The notes beneath the pieces are model-generated. The model worked only from the letters and a program-made list of their open reading frames with translations. It did not search any database and was not told the DNA's origin. Both the position numbers and the translations under genes were made by a program. This document shows positions 7,520 through 16,263 of a DNA stretch of 64,000 nucleotides, piece by piece. The first letter of the stretch is position 1; every line of letters starts with the position of its first letter. This stretch comes from Pseudoflavonifractor sp902362925 (GTDB taxonomy: Bacteria; Bacillota; Clostridia; Oscillospirales; Oscillospiraceae): assembly GCA_902362925.1 (NCBI GenBank), contig CABIYL010000009.1. One strand, 5' to 3'.

Positions 7520-8942
7520 CATGGCGCAGTCCCTGGACCGGGCTCTGGACGGCCTGCATTTCCAGGCGGACATGCGGGAGCAGGTGCTTCAGGCGGCGGA
7601 GCACCCCGTCCGCCGTCCCGGTCTGCCCCGCCGGGCCGCGGCCGCTCTGGCCGTGTGCGCCGCGCTGGTGATTGCCGCTGCGGCGGCAGGGCCCACCCTG
7701 TGGAAAATCATTCAGGAGGATTTGGGGCCCCAGGCCCCCTACGCCACCGAGGTGCTGAGTGGCTGTGAGGACCAGGGTGTCCGCATGGAGGTGCAGGCCG
7801 CCCTGGCGGACAGCCGCCTCACCCGCCTCTACTTCACCATGGAAGATCTGACCGGAACGCTCTTTCGTGAAGATACCGCCTGCGACCTGCTTCTCTCCCT
7901 GGAGACCGGCGGGACGTTCAGCTGGGGCAACGGCGGAAGCGGACTGAAGGTGCTGGACTACGACCCGGAACGGCATCTGGCCACGTTGGTGTACAGCCGT
8001 GGCACCGACGAGCTCTCCCAGGAACCGCCCACCAGCGCCAGACTGGATATGACCTACCTTCTCCCCGGGGAACGGTCCGCCCGCATGACGCTGGCGGACA
8101 CGGATATTCCTTTTTCCGTTCTGGAGAGCATCACGTTGGAAAGCGGCGCGACTGTGCTCCTGCCTGGCCAGACTCCCTTGCTTATAGCAGGGAATGAGCA
8201 GCTTCCCGGCGACACACTATGTCCTGTGGAAGAATCTGACCAGCCGGATGTCTTTATCTCCTCCATGGGCTTTGCCGCAGACGGATGCTACCACATCCGC
8301 TTTACTCAGAGTGAGGAGGTCTCCTCCGCCGATGCGTCGGAGTACGCCGATCAACCGGTTTTCAGCGTTGAATACTACCTCTATGACCCGGAGGACCCCA
8401 ACCGCTGGCCCAGTCAGGGCGTGGGGGACGCAGCGTGGACCGCAGTGGAGGGAGGCTGGGATGTGTGCCTGCCCAGCCTGACGCAGGAGACCTTCCCGTA
8501 CCTGAACCTTCTGGTGCTCCGTGCCCATTACTCTGTGGCGGGCGGACGGATTGAAGGGAATTGGGAAATTACTGTCCCCGTGGAGGCTGTGGAGCAGCGG
8601 ACCGCCGCTCCGGTCGAGACAGTGCTATTCCCTTATACCCGGAACGGGGAATTGCCCTACGGCCGGGATTGGGACGCCCAACTGGACCGGGTGACTGTCT
8701 CTCCCCTCAGTATCTGCGCCGATTTCTCTACGCCTGACGGACAAGAATCCCCCTGTCAGCTCACCGGCTCAGAGCTTTCCCTCTCCGTCTCTCTCTCTGA
8801 CGGTACGACCCTCGCCCCCGCCTATTGTGACGAGGTGTGGAGCCAGCGGGTGGGCTGGGTGATGTGGGAGTTCAACGAGCCTATTGATCTGTCGCTGGTG
8901 GAGTCGATAACTCTCAACGGTGAGACCATTCCGCTGACATAA
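7506..8942 (+). CDS. Probable membrane anti-sigma factor with large extracytoplasmic domain (DUF4179-like)
   Basis: A 478-residue single-pass membrane protein. The first 40 residues are cytoplasmic and helical, as expected for binding the sigma factor. A transmembrane helix follows at about residues 43-62 in an alanine-rich stretch, and the remaining 410 residues lie outside. The outer part begins in a way that resembles the DUF4179 proteins that follow ECF sigma genes in Firmicutes, and is rich in beta-type segments; no catalytic motif is visible. Translational overlap of 14 bases with the sigma factor gene supports the functional pairing. A strong terminator follows. Confidence 0.75.
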   Translation: MKKHNMAQSLDRALDGLHFQADMREQVLQAAEHPVRRPGLPRRAAAALAVCAALVIAAAAAGPTLWKIIQEDLGPQAPYATEVLSGCEDQGVRMEVQAALADSRLTRLYFTMEDLTGTLFREDTACDLLLSLETGGTFSWGNGGSGLKVLDYDPERHLATLVYSRGTDELSQEPPTSARLDMTYLLPGERSARMTLADTDIPFSVLESITLESGATVLLPGQTPLLIAGNEQLPGDTLCPVEESDQPDVFISSMGFAADGCYHIRFTQSEEVSSADASEYADQPVFSVEYYLYDPEDPNRWPSQGVGDAAWTAVEGGWDVCLPSLTQETFPYLNLLVLRAHYSVAGGRIEGNWEITVPVEAVEQRTAAPVETVLFPYTRNGELPYGRDWDAQLDRVTVSPLSICADFSTPDGQESPCQLTGSELSLSVSLSDGTTLAPAYCDEVWSQRVGWVMWEFNEPIDLSLVESITLNGETIPLT

Positions 8943-8948
8943 CAAAAC

Positions 8949-8982
8949 AAGCGCCCCGCGGCAGTCAAGCCGCGGGGCGCTT
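8949..8982. terminator. Bidirectional terminator between the anti-sigma gene and icd
   Basis: AAGCGCCCCGCGGC (8949-8962) and GCCGCGGGGCGCTT (8969-8982) make a 14-pair stem with a six-base loop. The A/T ends allow use by both convergent genes. Confidence 0.85.
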
Positions 8983-8989
8983 CTTAGTT

Positions 8990-10204
8990 TTACAGGCTCT
9001 TCTCCAGATTGGCCTTGATAGCCCGGAGGAACTCCAGGGAGGTGACGCCCTTGGCGGGGTTCTCCCCCTCCCACAGGCCCACCAGATCCTTGGTCATCAC
9101 GCCGCCCTCGATGGTGGCGATGGTGGCGGCCTCCAGCTTGTCGGCGAAGGTCATCAGGTCGGCATTGCCGTCCAGCTCGCCCCGCTTGCGGAGGGCGCCG
9201 GACCAGGCGAAGAGGGTGGCCACCGGGTTGGTGGAGGTCTCCTCACCCTTCAGGTACTTGTAGTAGTGGCGGGTGACGGTGCCGTGGGCGGCCTCGTACT
9301 CGTACTTGCCGTCGGGGCTGACCAGCACGGAGGTCATCATAGCCAGGGAGCCGAAGGCGGTGGACACCATGTCGCTCATCACGTCGCCGTCGTAGTTCTT
9401 GCAGGCCCAGATAAAGCCGCCCTTGGAGCGGACCACACGGGCCACAGCGTCGTCGATGAGGGTGTAGAAGTACTCAATGCCCAGGGCCTCGAACTGCTCC
9501 TTGTACTCGGCGTCGTAGATCTCCTGGAAGATGTCCTTGAAGGTGTGGTCGTACTTCTTGGAGATGGTGTCCTTGGTTGCGAACCACAGGTCCTGCTTGG
9601 TGTCGATGGCGTACTGGAAGCAGGAACGGGCAAAGGAGGAGATGGAGCTGTCCTTGTTGTACTGACCCTGGAGCACGCCGGCGCACTCGAAGTCGTACAC
9701 GGTCTGGCGGAACTGCTCCTTGCCGCTCTCATCGGTGAACACCAGCTCAGCCTTGCCGGGACCGGGCACCCGGTACTCGGTGCCCTTGTACACGTCGCCG
9801 TAGGCGTGACGGGCGATGGTGATAGGCTCCTTCCAGGTCTTGACCACGGGAGAGATGCCCTTGACCATGATGGGGGCACGGAACACGGTGCCGTCCAGAA
9901 TGGCACGGATGGTGCCGTTGGGGGACTTCCACATCTCAGTGAGCTTGTACTCCTCCACACGCTGGGCGTTGGGGGTGATGGTGGCGCACTTGACGGCCAC
10001 GCCGTACTTTTTGGTGGCCTCGGCGGAGTCGATGGTCACCTGGTCCCGGGTCTTCTCCCGCTCGGGCAGGCCCAGGTCGTAATACTCGGTCTTCAGGTCA
10101 ATATAGGGCAGCAGCAGCTCGTCCTTAATCTGCTGCCACAGGACGCGGGTCATCTCGTCCCCGTCCATCTCCACCAGAGGGGTGGTCATCTTGATTTTCT
10201 CCAT
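8990..10204 (-). CDS. icd: NADP-dependent isocitrate dehydrogenase
   Basis: A 404-residue enzyme that oxidises isocitrate to 2-oxoglutarate with NADP, supplying 2-oxoglutarate for glutamate synthesis. It belongs to the dimeric type related to eukaryotic NADP enzymes and to the Thermotoga enzyme, not the E. coli type: it opens with LVEMDGDEMTR and has the substrate-binding block around SPNGTIRAILDGTVFR (residues about 95-110) and the YEAAHGTVTRHY segment near residue 305. Start ATG 10204 follows AAAGGAG at good distance. It is convergent with the sigma/anti-sigma pair and divergent from asnA. No other TCA enzyme is in the window. Confidence 0.97.
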   Translation of the reverse strand: MEKIKMTTPLVEMDGDEMTRVLWQQIKDELLLPYIDLKTEYYDLGLPEREKTRDQVTIDSAEATKKYGVAVKCATITPNAQRVEEYKLTEMWKSPNGTIRAILDGTVFRAPIMVKGISPVVKTWKEPITIARHAYGDVYKGTEYRVPGPGKAELVFTDESGKEQFRQTVYDFECAGVLQGQYNKDSSISSFARSCFQYAIDTKQDLWFATKDTISKKYDHTFKDIFQEIYDAEYKEQFEALGIEYFYTLIDDAVARVVRSKGGFIWACKNYDGDVMSDMVSTAFGSLAMMTSVLVSPDGKYEYEAAHGTVTRHYYKYLKGEETSTNPVATLFAWSGALRKRGELDGNADLMTFADKLEAATIATIEGGVMTKDLVGLWEGENPAKGVTSLEFLRAIKANLEKSL

Positions 10205-10311
10205 CAGGCTTCACTCCTTTGCCGCGATAACGCGTTTGAGTCATTATATCCTTTTTTCCCCTGTTCCGCAAGGCGCAACCGCAAAAGTCTTTCCCCGTCC
10301 TGTCCGCCGCC

Positions 10312-10340
10312 TTGATTTTCCACTTCCTGTGATATATAAT
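10312..10340 (+). promoter_or_regulatory. asnA promoter
   Basis: TTGATT (10312-10317) and a perfect TATAAT (10335-10340) are 17 bases apart. Transcription should begin near 10347, about 45 bases before the start codon. Confidence 0.7.
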
Positions 10341-10390
10341 AAAATATCTTGTTGCGCGGCGGTTCGCCCGCCGCAGAGGAGTTCACTGCC

Positions 10391-11404
10391 ATGGAAAAAA
10401 CCTACATTCCTCAGGGCTACGCCCCCTGTCTCAACCTGTATGACACCCAGAAGGCCATCGCCATCCTCAAGCGCCTATTTGAGGACACTCTGGGCGGCGC
10501 GCTCCATCTGCGCCGTGTGTCCGCCCCCCTGTTCGTGGAGGCCAGCACCGGCCTGAACGACGACCTGAACGGTGTGGAGCGTGCGGTCTCCTTCGACATC
10601 CCCGCCGCCGGCCACGACGCCCAGGTGGTCCACTCCCTGGCCAAGTGGAAGCGTATGGCCCTGTACCGCTATCAGTTCTCCGTGGGCGAGGGCCTGTACA
10701 CCGACATGAACGCCATCCGCCGGGATGAGCAGCCCGACAACCTCCACTCGGTCTACGTGGACCAGTGGGACTGGGAGAAGGTCATCGCCCCCCGGGACCG
10801 GACGGTGGAATACCTCCAGACCACGGTGCGCACCATTGTGGACTGCCTGTGCAAGACCCAGTCCACCCTGCGCTCCATGTTCCCCCAGCTCACCGCCCTG
10901 CCCCTCATCCACTCCGAGGTCTCCTTTGTCACCACTCAGGAGCTGGAGGACAAGTGGCCCGACCTGACCCCCAAGGAGCGTGAGGACGCCTGGGTGAAGG
11001 ACCACCCCACCACCTTCCTCATGGGCATCGGCGGCGCCCTCAAGTCCGGCAAGCCTCACGACGGCCGCGCCCCCGACTACGACGACTGGTCCCTCAACGG
11101 CGACATCCTGCTGTGGAATCCGGTGCTGGAGCGGGCCTTTGAGATCTCCTCCATGGGCATCCGTGTGTCCCCCGAGTCCCTGGATAAGCAGCTCACCATC
11201 GCCGGGTGCGACGACCGCCGGAATCTCCCCTTCCACAAAATGCTGCTGGAGGGCAAGCTGCCCCTCACCATCGGCGGCGGCATCGGCCAGTCCCGGCTGT
11301 GCATGCTGCTGCTGGGTAAGGCCCACATCGGCGAGGTCCAGGCCAGCGTCTGGGACAGCGAAACTCTCAGCGCCTGCGAAAACGCCGGCGTCATCCTCCT
11401 GTGA
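10391..11404 (+). CDS. asnA: Aspartate-ammonia ligase (asparagine synthetase A)
   Basis: A 337-residue AsnA, which forms asparagine from aspartate, ammonia and ATP and is structurally related to class II aminoacyl-tRNA synthetases. Family stretches are clear: DDLNGVERAVSFD early, DQWDWEKVI in the middle and the glycine-rich ATP-binding end LTIGGGIGQSRLCMLLLGK, followed by the GEVQASVWD tail. The start is ATG 10391, nine bases after AGAGGAG. The frame is open further upstream but has no ribosome site there. A TIGR04255-family gene follows after 38 bases on the same strand and is probably co-transcribed. Confidence 0.97.
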   Translation: MEKTYIPQGYAPCLNLYDTQKAIAILKRLFEDTLGGALHLRRVSAPLFVEASTGLNDDLNGVERAVSFDIPAAGHDAQVVHSLAKWKRMALYRYQFSVGEGLYTDMNAIRRDEQPDNLHSVYVDQWDWEKVIAPRDRTVEYLQTTVRTIVDCLCKTQSTLRSMFPQLTALPLIHSEVSFVTTQELEDKWPDLTPKEREDAWVKDHPTTFLMGIGGALKSGKPHDGRAPDYDDWSLNGDILLWNPVLERAFEISSMGIRVSPESLDKQLTIAGCDDRRNLPFHKMLLEGKLPLTIGGGIGQSRLCMLLLGKAHIGEVQASVWDSETLSACENAGVILL

Positions 11405-11442
11405 ATTTTTCAATACAGAGAAGATAAGAAGGAGCGTTTCCC

Positions 11443-12231
11443 ATGTTATTCTCTCACTATGACCGGTATCACTACGCCCGCAGCCCCCTGGTGGAGGTCA
11501 TCTGCCAGCTGCGGTTCCCCGCCATCCTCTCCATCGGCGCCAATGACCCTGTGGACTTCCAGGAGGCCATCCGTCAGGAGTTCCCCCGCTTCAACAAGGT
11601 CAAGGAGCGCCCCGCGCCCAAGATGACCATGGTGGACGGCGCCCCCAAGATGGTGCAGCCCGATCCCATCACCAACTACACCTTTGTCTCTGAGGACGGT
11701 CTGTGGAAGCTGAATCTGACCCAGAACTTCATCGCCCTGTCCACCCTGCGCTATCAGCGCTGGGAGGACTTCGCCCAGCGGCTGGACCGCCCCCTGGCCC
11801 AGTTCATCCAGATCTACAACCCCACCTTCTTTGAGCGGGTGGGCCTGCGGTATGTCAACGCCTTCTCCCGCCGGTTCCTGGGTCTGGAGGGCACCCCCTG
11901 GTCCGACCTGATCCAGCCCGCCTTCCTGGGCGTCATGGCCGAGCCCGATGTGGACGAGGCCAAGATCGGCAGCTGCTCCCTGAATGTCAGCATGGCGCTG
12001 GAGGACAACTGCCACATGAAGGTCCACGCCGGTCCCGGTCTGCTGGGCGGCGGCAAGAAGGACCCGGAGGTCAAGTTCATTCTGGACAACGATTTCTCCT
12101 CCGCCGGAAACATCGCCCCCGATCAGGTTGCCTCCGGTCTGGAGGACCTGCACTACCACGCGGTGCGTCTCTTCCGCGGCGCTCTCACCTCCGAGCTCCA
12201 CACCGCCATGGGCGCTGAGCCCCTGGTTTAA
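11443..12231 (+). CDS. TIGR04255 family protein of unknown function
   Basis: A 262-residue soluble protein. Its opening (YARSPLVEVICQLRFP) and the later FIQIYNPTFFERVGLRYVN segment fit the sporadically distributed TIGR04255 family, whose role is not known. No transmembrane segment or familiar catalytic motif is visible. Start is ATG 11443 behind AAGAAGGAG. It sits directly behind asnA and is closed by a strong terminator, so the two probably share the asnA promoter. Codon use and GC content match the neighbours, so recent transfer is not suggested. Confidence 0.78.
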   Translation: MLFSHYDRYHYARSPLVEVICQLRFPAILSIGANDPVDFQEAIRQEFPRFNKVKERPAPKMTMVDGAPKMVQPDPITNYTFVSEDGLWKLNLTQNFIALSTLRYQRWEDFAQRLDRPLAQFIQIYNPTFFERVGLRYVNAFSRRFLGLEGTPWSDLIQPAFLGVMAEPDVDEAKIGSCSLNVSMALEDNCHMKVHAGPGLLGGGKKDPEVKFILDNDFSSAGNIAPDQVASGLEDLHYHAVRLFRGALTSELHTAMGAEPLV

Positions 12232-12254
12232 ACCACTTTTACTCCCGTTCTCTC

Positions 12255-12287
12255 TGCCCGCCGGCGTCATGCCGGCGGGCATTTTTT
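12255..12287 (+). terminator. Terminator after the asnA-TIGR04255 unit
   Basis: TGCCCGCCGGC (12255-12265) pairs with GCCGGCGGGCA (12271-12281) and is followed by six T residues. Confidence 0.9.
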
Positions 12288-12365
12288 GTCTTTTCTTCCA
12301 TATAAAATTTTATTTCATTTTCTCTTGTCAATTCCGACAAAAATAATTCATCTGTCAATTTTCGG

Positions 12366-12394
12366 TTGACAAAGTCGGTTAGCTTTTGTAAACT
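12366..12394 (+). promoter_or_regulatory. Promoter of the ABC exporter-YgbA-DUF454 operon
   Basis: A consensus TTGACA (12366-12371) is followed after 17 bases by TAAACT (12389-12394). The first GTTAG-N6-CTAAC-like dyad covers the spacer and most of the -10 box, so binding there should block RNA polymerase. Confidence 0.65.
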
Positions 12395-12481
12395 CCTATA
12401 TGTTAGATAGAGCTAACCGCTCATTTTTTCAGGAAGCAGACCGCTTCTTTTCTTTTTGTCCAAAAGTTAGCTATTGCTAAT
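12378..12481. promoter_or_regulatory. Three GTTAG-N6-CTAAC operator-like dyads
   Basis: Three 16-base sites share one pattern: 12378-12393 (right half TAAAC), 12402-12417 (perfect GTTAG/CTAAC) and 12466-12481 (right half CTAAT). The first overlaps the -10 box, the second lies at the expected transcription start and the third is just before the ribosome site. The outer arms CGGTTAGCT (12376-12384) and AGCTAACCG (12411-12419) also form a perfect inverted repeat. Their shape recalls metal-dependent DtxR-type boxes, but the regulator is not known. Confidence 0.6.
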
Positions 12482-12503
12482 ATCAGAGAGGAGACCTTCT
12501 GCC

Positions 12504-14252
12504 ATGATGATCAACAAACGGCTCATCGGAATCGTACCCGAGAGCAAACGGTATATTGCGGGAAATGTGGCCTTCCAGTGGCTGGGTATGGCCAGCAACG
12601 CGGCCATGATTTTTTCCTTCGCCTGGGTGCTCCAGGGCCTGCTGGACAGCTCCCTGCCCGCCTGGGGCCTGCCAACTGCCGCAGGTGTGGTGGTGCTGGC
12701 GGCGGCGGTGCGGTGGATCTGTGCCGTGGGAGCGGGCCGGATGAGCTTCCGGGCCGCCAAGGCGGTGAAGCAGGTGCTCCGCCGCCGGATTTATGAAAAG
12801 CTCCTGCGGCTGGGCCCGGCATACAGCCAGAAGTGTTCCACCGCTGAGGCGGTGCAGCTGTCCACCGAGGGCGTGGAGCAGCTGGAGACCTACTTCGGCG
12901 GCTATCTGCCCCAGTTCTTTTACAGCATGCTGGCCCCCATTACCCTGTTTCTCCTGCTCTCCCCGGTGAGTCTGAAGGCGGCCGCCGCTCTGCTGGTGTG
13001 CGTGCCCCTCATCCCCATTGCCATCGCCGCCGTGCAGACCATCGCCAAGCGGCTGCTGGGCAAGTACTGGGGCCAGTACGCCGCCCTGGGCGACACCTTC
13101 CTGGAAAATCTCCAGGGCCTGACCACCCTGAAGATCTACCAGGCCGATCAGGCCCGCCATGAGGAGATGAACCGTGAGGCCGAGTCCTTCCGCCGCATCA
13201 CCATGAAGGTGCTCACCATGCAGCTCAACTCCATCACCATCATGGACCTGGTGGCCTACGGCGGCGCCGCGCTGGGCATCGCCCTGGCCGTGATTGAGCT
13301 GTGGACCCGAAAAGTGGGCTTTGCCGGATGCTTTGCCATTCTGCTGCTCTCCGCCGAGTTTTTCCTGCCCATGCGGCAGCTGGGCTCCTTCTTCCACGTG
13401 GCCATGAACGGCATGGCCGCCAGCGACCGGATTTTTGCCCTGCTGGACCTGCCGGAGGAATCCTCCGGCACGGTGGAGAATGCCCCTGAGGGCGGCCTGC
13501 GCTGCCGTGGGCTCCGCTTCTCTTACGAGGCCGGCCGTGAGGTGCTCCACGGCCTGGACATGGACTTCCCGCCCAACAGCTGCACCGCCATTGTGGGCGA
13601 GAGCGGCTGCGGCAAGAGCACCGTGGCCGCCATCCTGTCCGGCCGTCTGCGTGGGTACGCCGGTGACGTCACCCTGGGCGGTGCGGACCTGAGCACCCTG
13701 TCCAATGAGGCCCTCACCCGGGCGGTGACCTACGTGGGCTTCAACAGCTGGATTTTCCGTGGCACCGTCCGGGAGAATCTGCTGATGGCCAGACCGGACG
13801 CCAGCGAGAGCGACCTGTGGGCCGCTCTGGAGCGGGCCAACCTGGCCGATTTTCTCCGCAGCGAGGGCGGCCTGGACCTGAACCTGGAGAGCCAGGGTGC
13901 CAACCTGTCCGGCGGACAGCGGCAGCGCCTGGCTCTGGCCCGGGCCCTGCTCCATAACAGCCCGGTGTACATCTTTGACGAGGCCACCTCCAACATCGAC
14001 CCGGACAGCGAGAACGACATTATGGATCAGATTCTGCTTCTGAGCCGGGAAAAGACCGTGGTGCTCATCACCCACCGGCTGGCCAACGTCACCGCCGCCC
14101 ATCGCATCTATGTCATGGACGGCGGACGGCTGGCGGGCGTGGGCACCCATGCCGCCCTGCTCTCCCAGGGCGGACACTACAAAAAGCTGTGGGAGAGCCA
14201 GCAGGCGCTGGAGAATATCGGAACCTATGAAGAGGAGGCGGAAGCGGTATGA
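12504..14252 (+). CDS. ABC exporter half-transporter, permease fused to ATPase (CydD-like)
   Basis: A 582-residue type IV ABC exporter half. The N-terminal permease domain (about residues 15-310) has six hydrophobic segments; the ATPase domain follows with Walker A GESGCGKST (about 365), signature LSGGQ (about 467) and Walker B IFDEATS (about 490), and the late switch ITHRL. Its layout is close to CydC/CydD and to clostridial exporters of this pair type; the cargo is not known. The ATG at 12504 follows GAGAGGAG. Its end overlaps the second exporter gene by four bases, so the products most likely form a heterodimer. The promoter is overlapped by three dyads. Confidence 0.92.
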   Translation: MMINKRLIGIVPESKRYIAGNVAFQWLGMASNAAMIFSFAWVLQGLLDSSLPAWGLPTAAGVVVLAAAVRWICAVGAGRMSFRAAKAVKQVLRRRIYEKLLRLGPAYSQKCSTAEAVQLSTEGVEQLETYFGGYLPQFFYSMLAPITLFLLLSPVSLKAAAALLVCVPLIPIAIAAVQTIAKRLLGKYWGQYAALGDTFLENLQGLTTLKIYQADQARHEEMNREAESFRRITMKVLTMQLNSITIMDLVAYGGAALGIALAVIELWTRKVGFAGCFAILLLSAEFFLPMRQLGSFFHVAMNGMAASDRIFALLDLPEESSGTVENAPEGGLRCRGLRFSYEAGREVLHGLDMDFPPNSCTAIVGESGCGKSTVAAILSGRLRGYAGDVTLGGADLSTLSNEALTRAVTYVGFNSWIFRGTVRENLLMARPDASESDLWAALERANLADFLRSEGGLDLNLESQGANLSGGQRQRLALARALLHNSPVYIFDEATSNIDPDSENDIMDQILLLSREKTVVLITHRLANVTAAHRIYVMDGGRLAGVGTHAALLSQGGHYKKLWESQQALENIGTYEEEAEAV

Positions 14253-15919
14253 ATCAGAAGAACACAAACCGAAGCGGTCTGGGCATCATGGCCCGGCTGA
14301 TTGTACTGGTGGGGCCGCTGCTGCCCTTTATGGTGCTGGCTGTGACGCTGGGCGTGGCCGGATTCCTGTGCGCCACCGCCATCACCGTGCTGGGCGCTTG
14401 GTCCATGCTGGACGTGCTGGGGCAGGAGGCCCCCATGTCCTTCATCCTGCTGTTCCACTTCCTGGTGCTGGCGGCGGTGCTGCGGGGCTTCCTGCGGTAC
14501 GGCGAGCAGGCCTGCAACCACTTCATCGCCTTCAAGCTGCTGGCCCTGGTGCGGGACAAGGTCTTTGCCGCTCTGCGCCGCCTGTGTCCCGCCAAGCTGG
14601 AGGGTCGTGACCGTGGCGACCTCATCGCCCTCATCACCTCGGACATTGAGCTGCTGGAGGTCTTTTACGCCCACACCATCTCTCCCGCCGCCATCGCCCT
14701 CATCATGTCTGTGATTATGGCGGTATTCATCGGCTCCTTTCACCCCCTGCTGGGCGTGGTGGCCGCCATCGCCTATGTGACCATCGGCCTGGTGCTGCCC
14801 TTCCTCATCTCCCGGAGCACTGGGAACGCGGGCAGGCAGTTCCGCACCGGTGCAGGCTCCCTCAGCGGCTTTGTGCTGGACAGCCTGCGGGGTCTGCGTG
14901 AAATTCTCCAGTACCGCCGGGGCGCTCAGCGCCTGGAGGAGCTGGAGCAGCGGACCGCCGCCCTCTCGGACACCGAGCAGAAGCTGAAGGACGCCGCCGC
15001 CCGGGGTATGGCCCTGACCAACACGGTGATTCTCTTCTTCGACCTGGTCATGCTGCTCTCTGCCGCTCTGCTGTTCCAGGCCGGGCTGGTGGGCTTTGAC
15101 GGGGTGCTCATCCCCCTGGTGGCCCTCATGAGCTCCTTCGGCCCGGTGGTGGCCCTGGCCAACCTGGGCAGCACCCTCCAAAACACCCTGGCCGCCGGCG
15201 GCCGGGTGCTGGACCTGCTGGATGAGGCTCCCCTGGTGGAGGAGGTGGAGGGTAAGGCCCCTGTGTCCTTCTCCGGCGGCAGCTGTGAGCACGTCACCTT
15301 CTCCTATGGTGAGGAGACCATCCTCTCCGACCTGAGCCTGGATGTCCGCAAGGGCGAGATCCTTGGCATCATCGGCCCCAGCGGCAGCGGAAAATCCACC
15401 CTGCTGCGGCTGCTCATGCGGTTCTGGGACGTGAACCACGGCTCCGTGAAGCTGTCCAATACCGACGTGAAGGACATCAACACCGCTGACCTGCGGCAGA
15501 TGGAGGCCCTGGTGACCCAGGACACCCACCTGTTCCACGACAGCATCGCCAACAACCTGCGCATCGCCAAGCCGGACGCCACTCAGGCAGAGCTGGAGGA
15601 CGCCTGCCGCAAGGCATCGGTCCACGACTTCATTCTCTCCCTGCCCAAGGGGTACGACACCCCGGTGGGCGAGCTGGGAGACACCCTGTCCGGCGGCGAG
15701 CGGCAGCGGCTGGGTCTGGCCCGTGCCTTTCTCCACGGCGCCCCCCTGCTGCTGCTGGATGAGCCCACCAGCAACCTGGACAGCCTGAATGAGGCGGTTA
15801 TCCTCAAGGCTCTGAAAGAGGAGCAGGAAAACCGGACCGTGGTGCTGGTGTCCCACCGTGCTTCCACCATGGGCATCGCCCACCGGGTGTGCCGGGTGGC
15901 CAACGGGAGGATGAGCTGA
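14249..15919 (+). CDS. ABC exporter half-transporter, second subunit (CydC-like)
   Basis: A 556-residue partner of the preceding gene: six transmembrane segments in the first 310 residues, then an ATPase domain with Walker A GPSGSGKST (about 376), signature LSGGE (about 479) and Walker B LLLLDEPTS (about 500), and the VSHRA switch histidine. Start ATG overlaps the previous stop as ATGA. Both nucleotide sites keep the standard residues. In CydDC the cargo is cysteine and glutathione; here the neighbours (YgbA and DUF454 proteins, flavodiiron protein) point to redox or metal stress, but the cargo remains an inference. Confidence 0.92.
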   Translation: MNQKNTNRSGLGIMARLIVLVGPLLPFMVLAVTLGVAGFLCATAITVLGAWSMLDVLGQEAPMSFILLFHFLVLAAVLRGFLRYGEQACNHFIAFKLLALVRDKVFAALRRLCPAKLEGRDRGDLIALITSDIELLEVFYAHTISPAAIALIMSVIMAVFIGSFHPLLGVVAAIAYVTIGLVLPFLISRSTGNAGRQFRTGAGSLSGFVLDSLRGLREILQYRRGAQRLEELEQRTAALSDTEQKLKDAAARGMALTNTVILFFDLVMLLSAALLFQAGLVGFDGVLIPLVALMSSFGPVVALANLGSTLQNTLAAGGRVLDLLDEAPLVEEVEGKAPVSFSGGSCEHVTFSYGEETILSDLSLDVRKGEILGIIGPSGSGKSTLLRLLMRFWDVNHGSVKLSNTDVKDINTADLRQMEALVTQDTHLFHDSIANNLRIAKPDATQAELEDACRKASVHDFILSLPKGYDTPVGELGDTLSGGERQRLGLARAFLHGAPLLLLDEPTSNLDSLNEAVILKALKEEQENRTVVLVSHRASTMGIAHRVCRVANGRMS

Positions 15920-16263
15920 TGAGCGTTGACGTGGAGGCCAAGCGACAGCGGGAGAAGGCCATGGTAAACGAGATGATCGCCCTCTACTGCCGGAAGAAAC
16001 ACGGTACAAGAGGCGCTCTGTGTCCCGACTGCGCCGCTCTGGCGGCCTACGCCCAGCAGCGGAGCGACCGCTGTCCCTTTATGGCGACCAAGACCTTCTG
16101 TTCCAACTGTAAGGTCCACTGCTACAAACCGGAGATGCGTGAAAAAATCCGGGACGTGATGCGCTTTTCCGGCCCCCGGATGCTCTTTGTCCACCCTGTG
16201 GCCGCCATCCGGCACGTAATGGAAACCAAACGAGAAAAACGACGACTGGAGGAACTGGGATGA
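15919..16263 (+). CDS. YgbA family (nitrous oxide-stimulated promoter family) cysteine-rich protein
   Basis: A 114-residue cysteine-rich protein of the YgbA_NO family, named for genes under nitric-oxide-responsive promoters in enterobacteria. Seven cysteines are visible: Cys24, Cys35/Cys38, Cys52, Cys61/Cys64 and Cys68, a set suited to binding a metal or iron-sulfur centre. The following FSGPRMLFVHP stretch is typical of the family. The ATG at 15919 shares a base with the previous stop and follows GGGAGG at eight bases; an earlier in-frame ATG lacks this. Biochemical function is unknown; a role in recovery from nitrosative stress is plausible from the family and the nearby flavodiiron protein. 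Confidence 0.88.
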   Translation: MSVDVEAKRQREKAMVNEMIALYCRKKHGTRGALCPDCAALAAYAQQRSDRCPFMATKTFCSNCKVHCYKPEMREKIRDVMRFSGPRMLFVHPVAAIRHVMETKREKRRLEELG

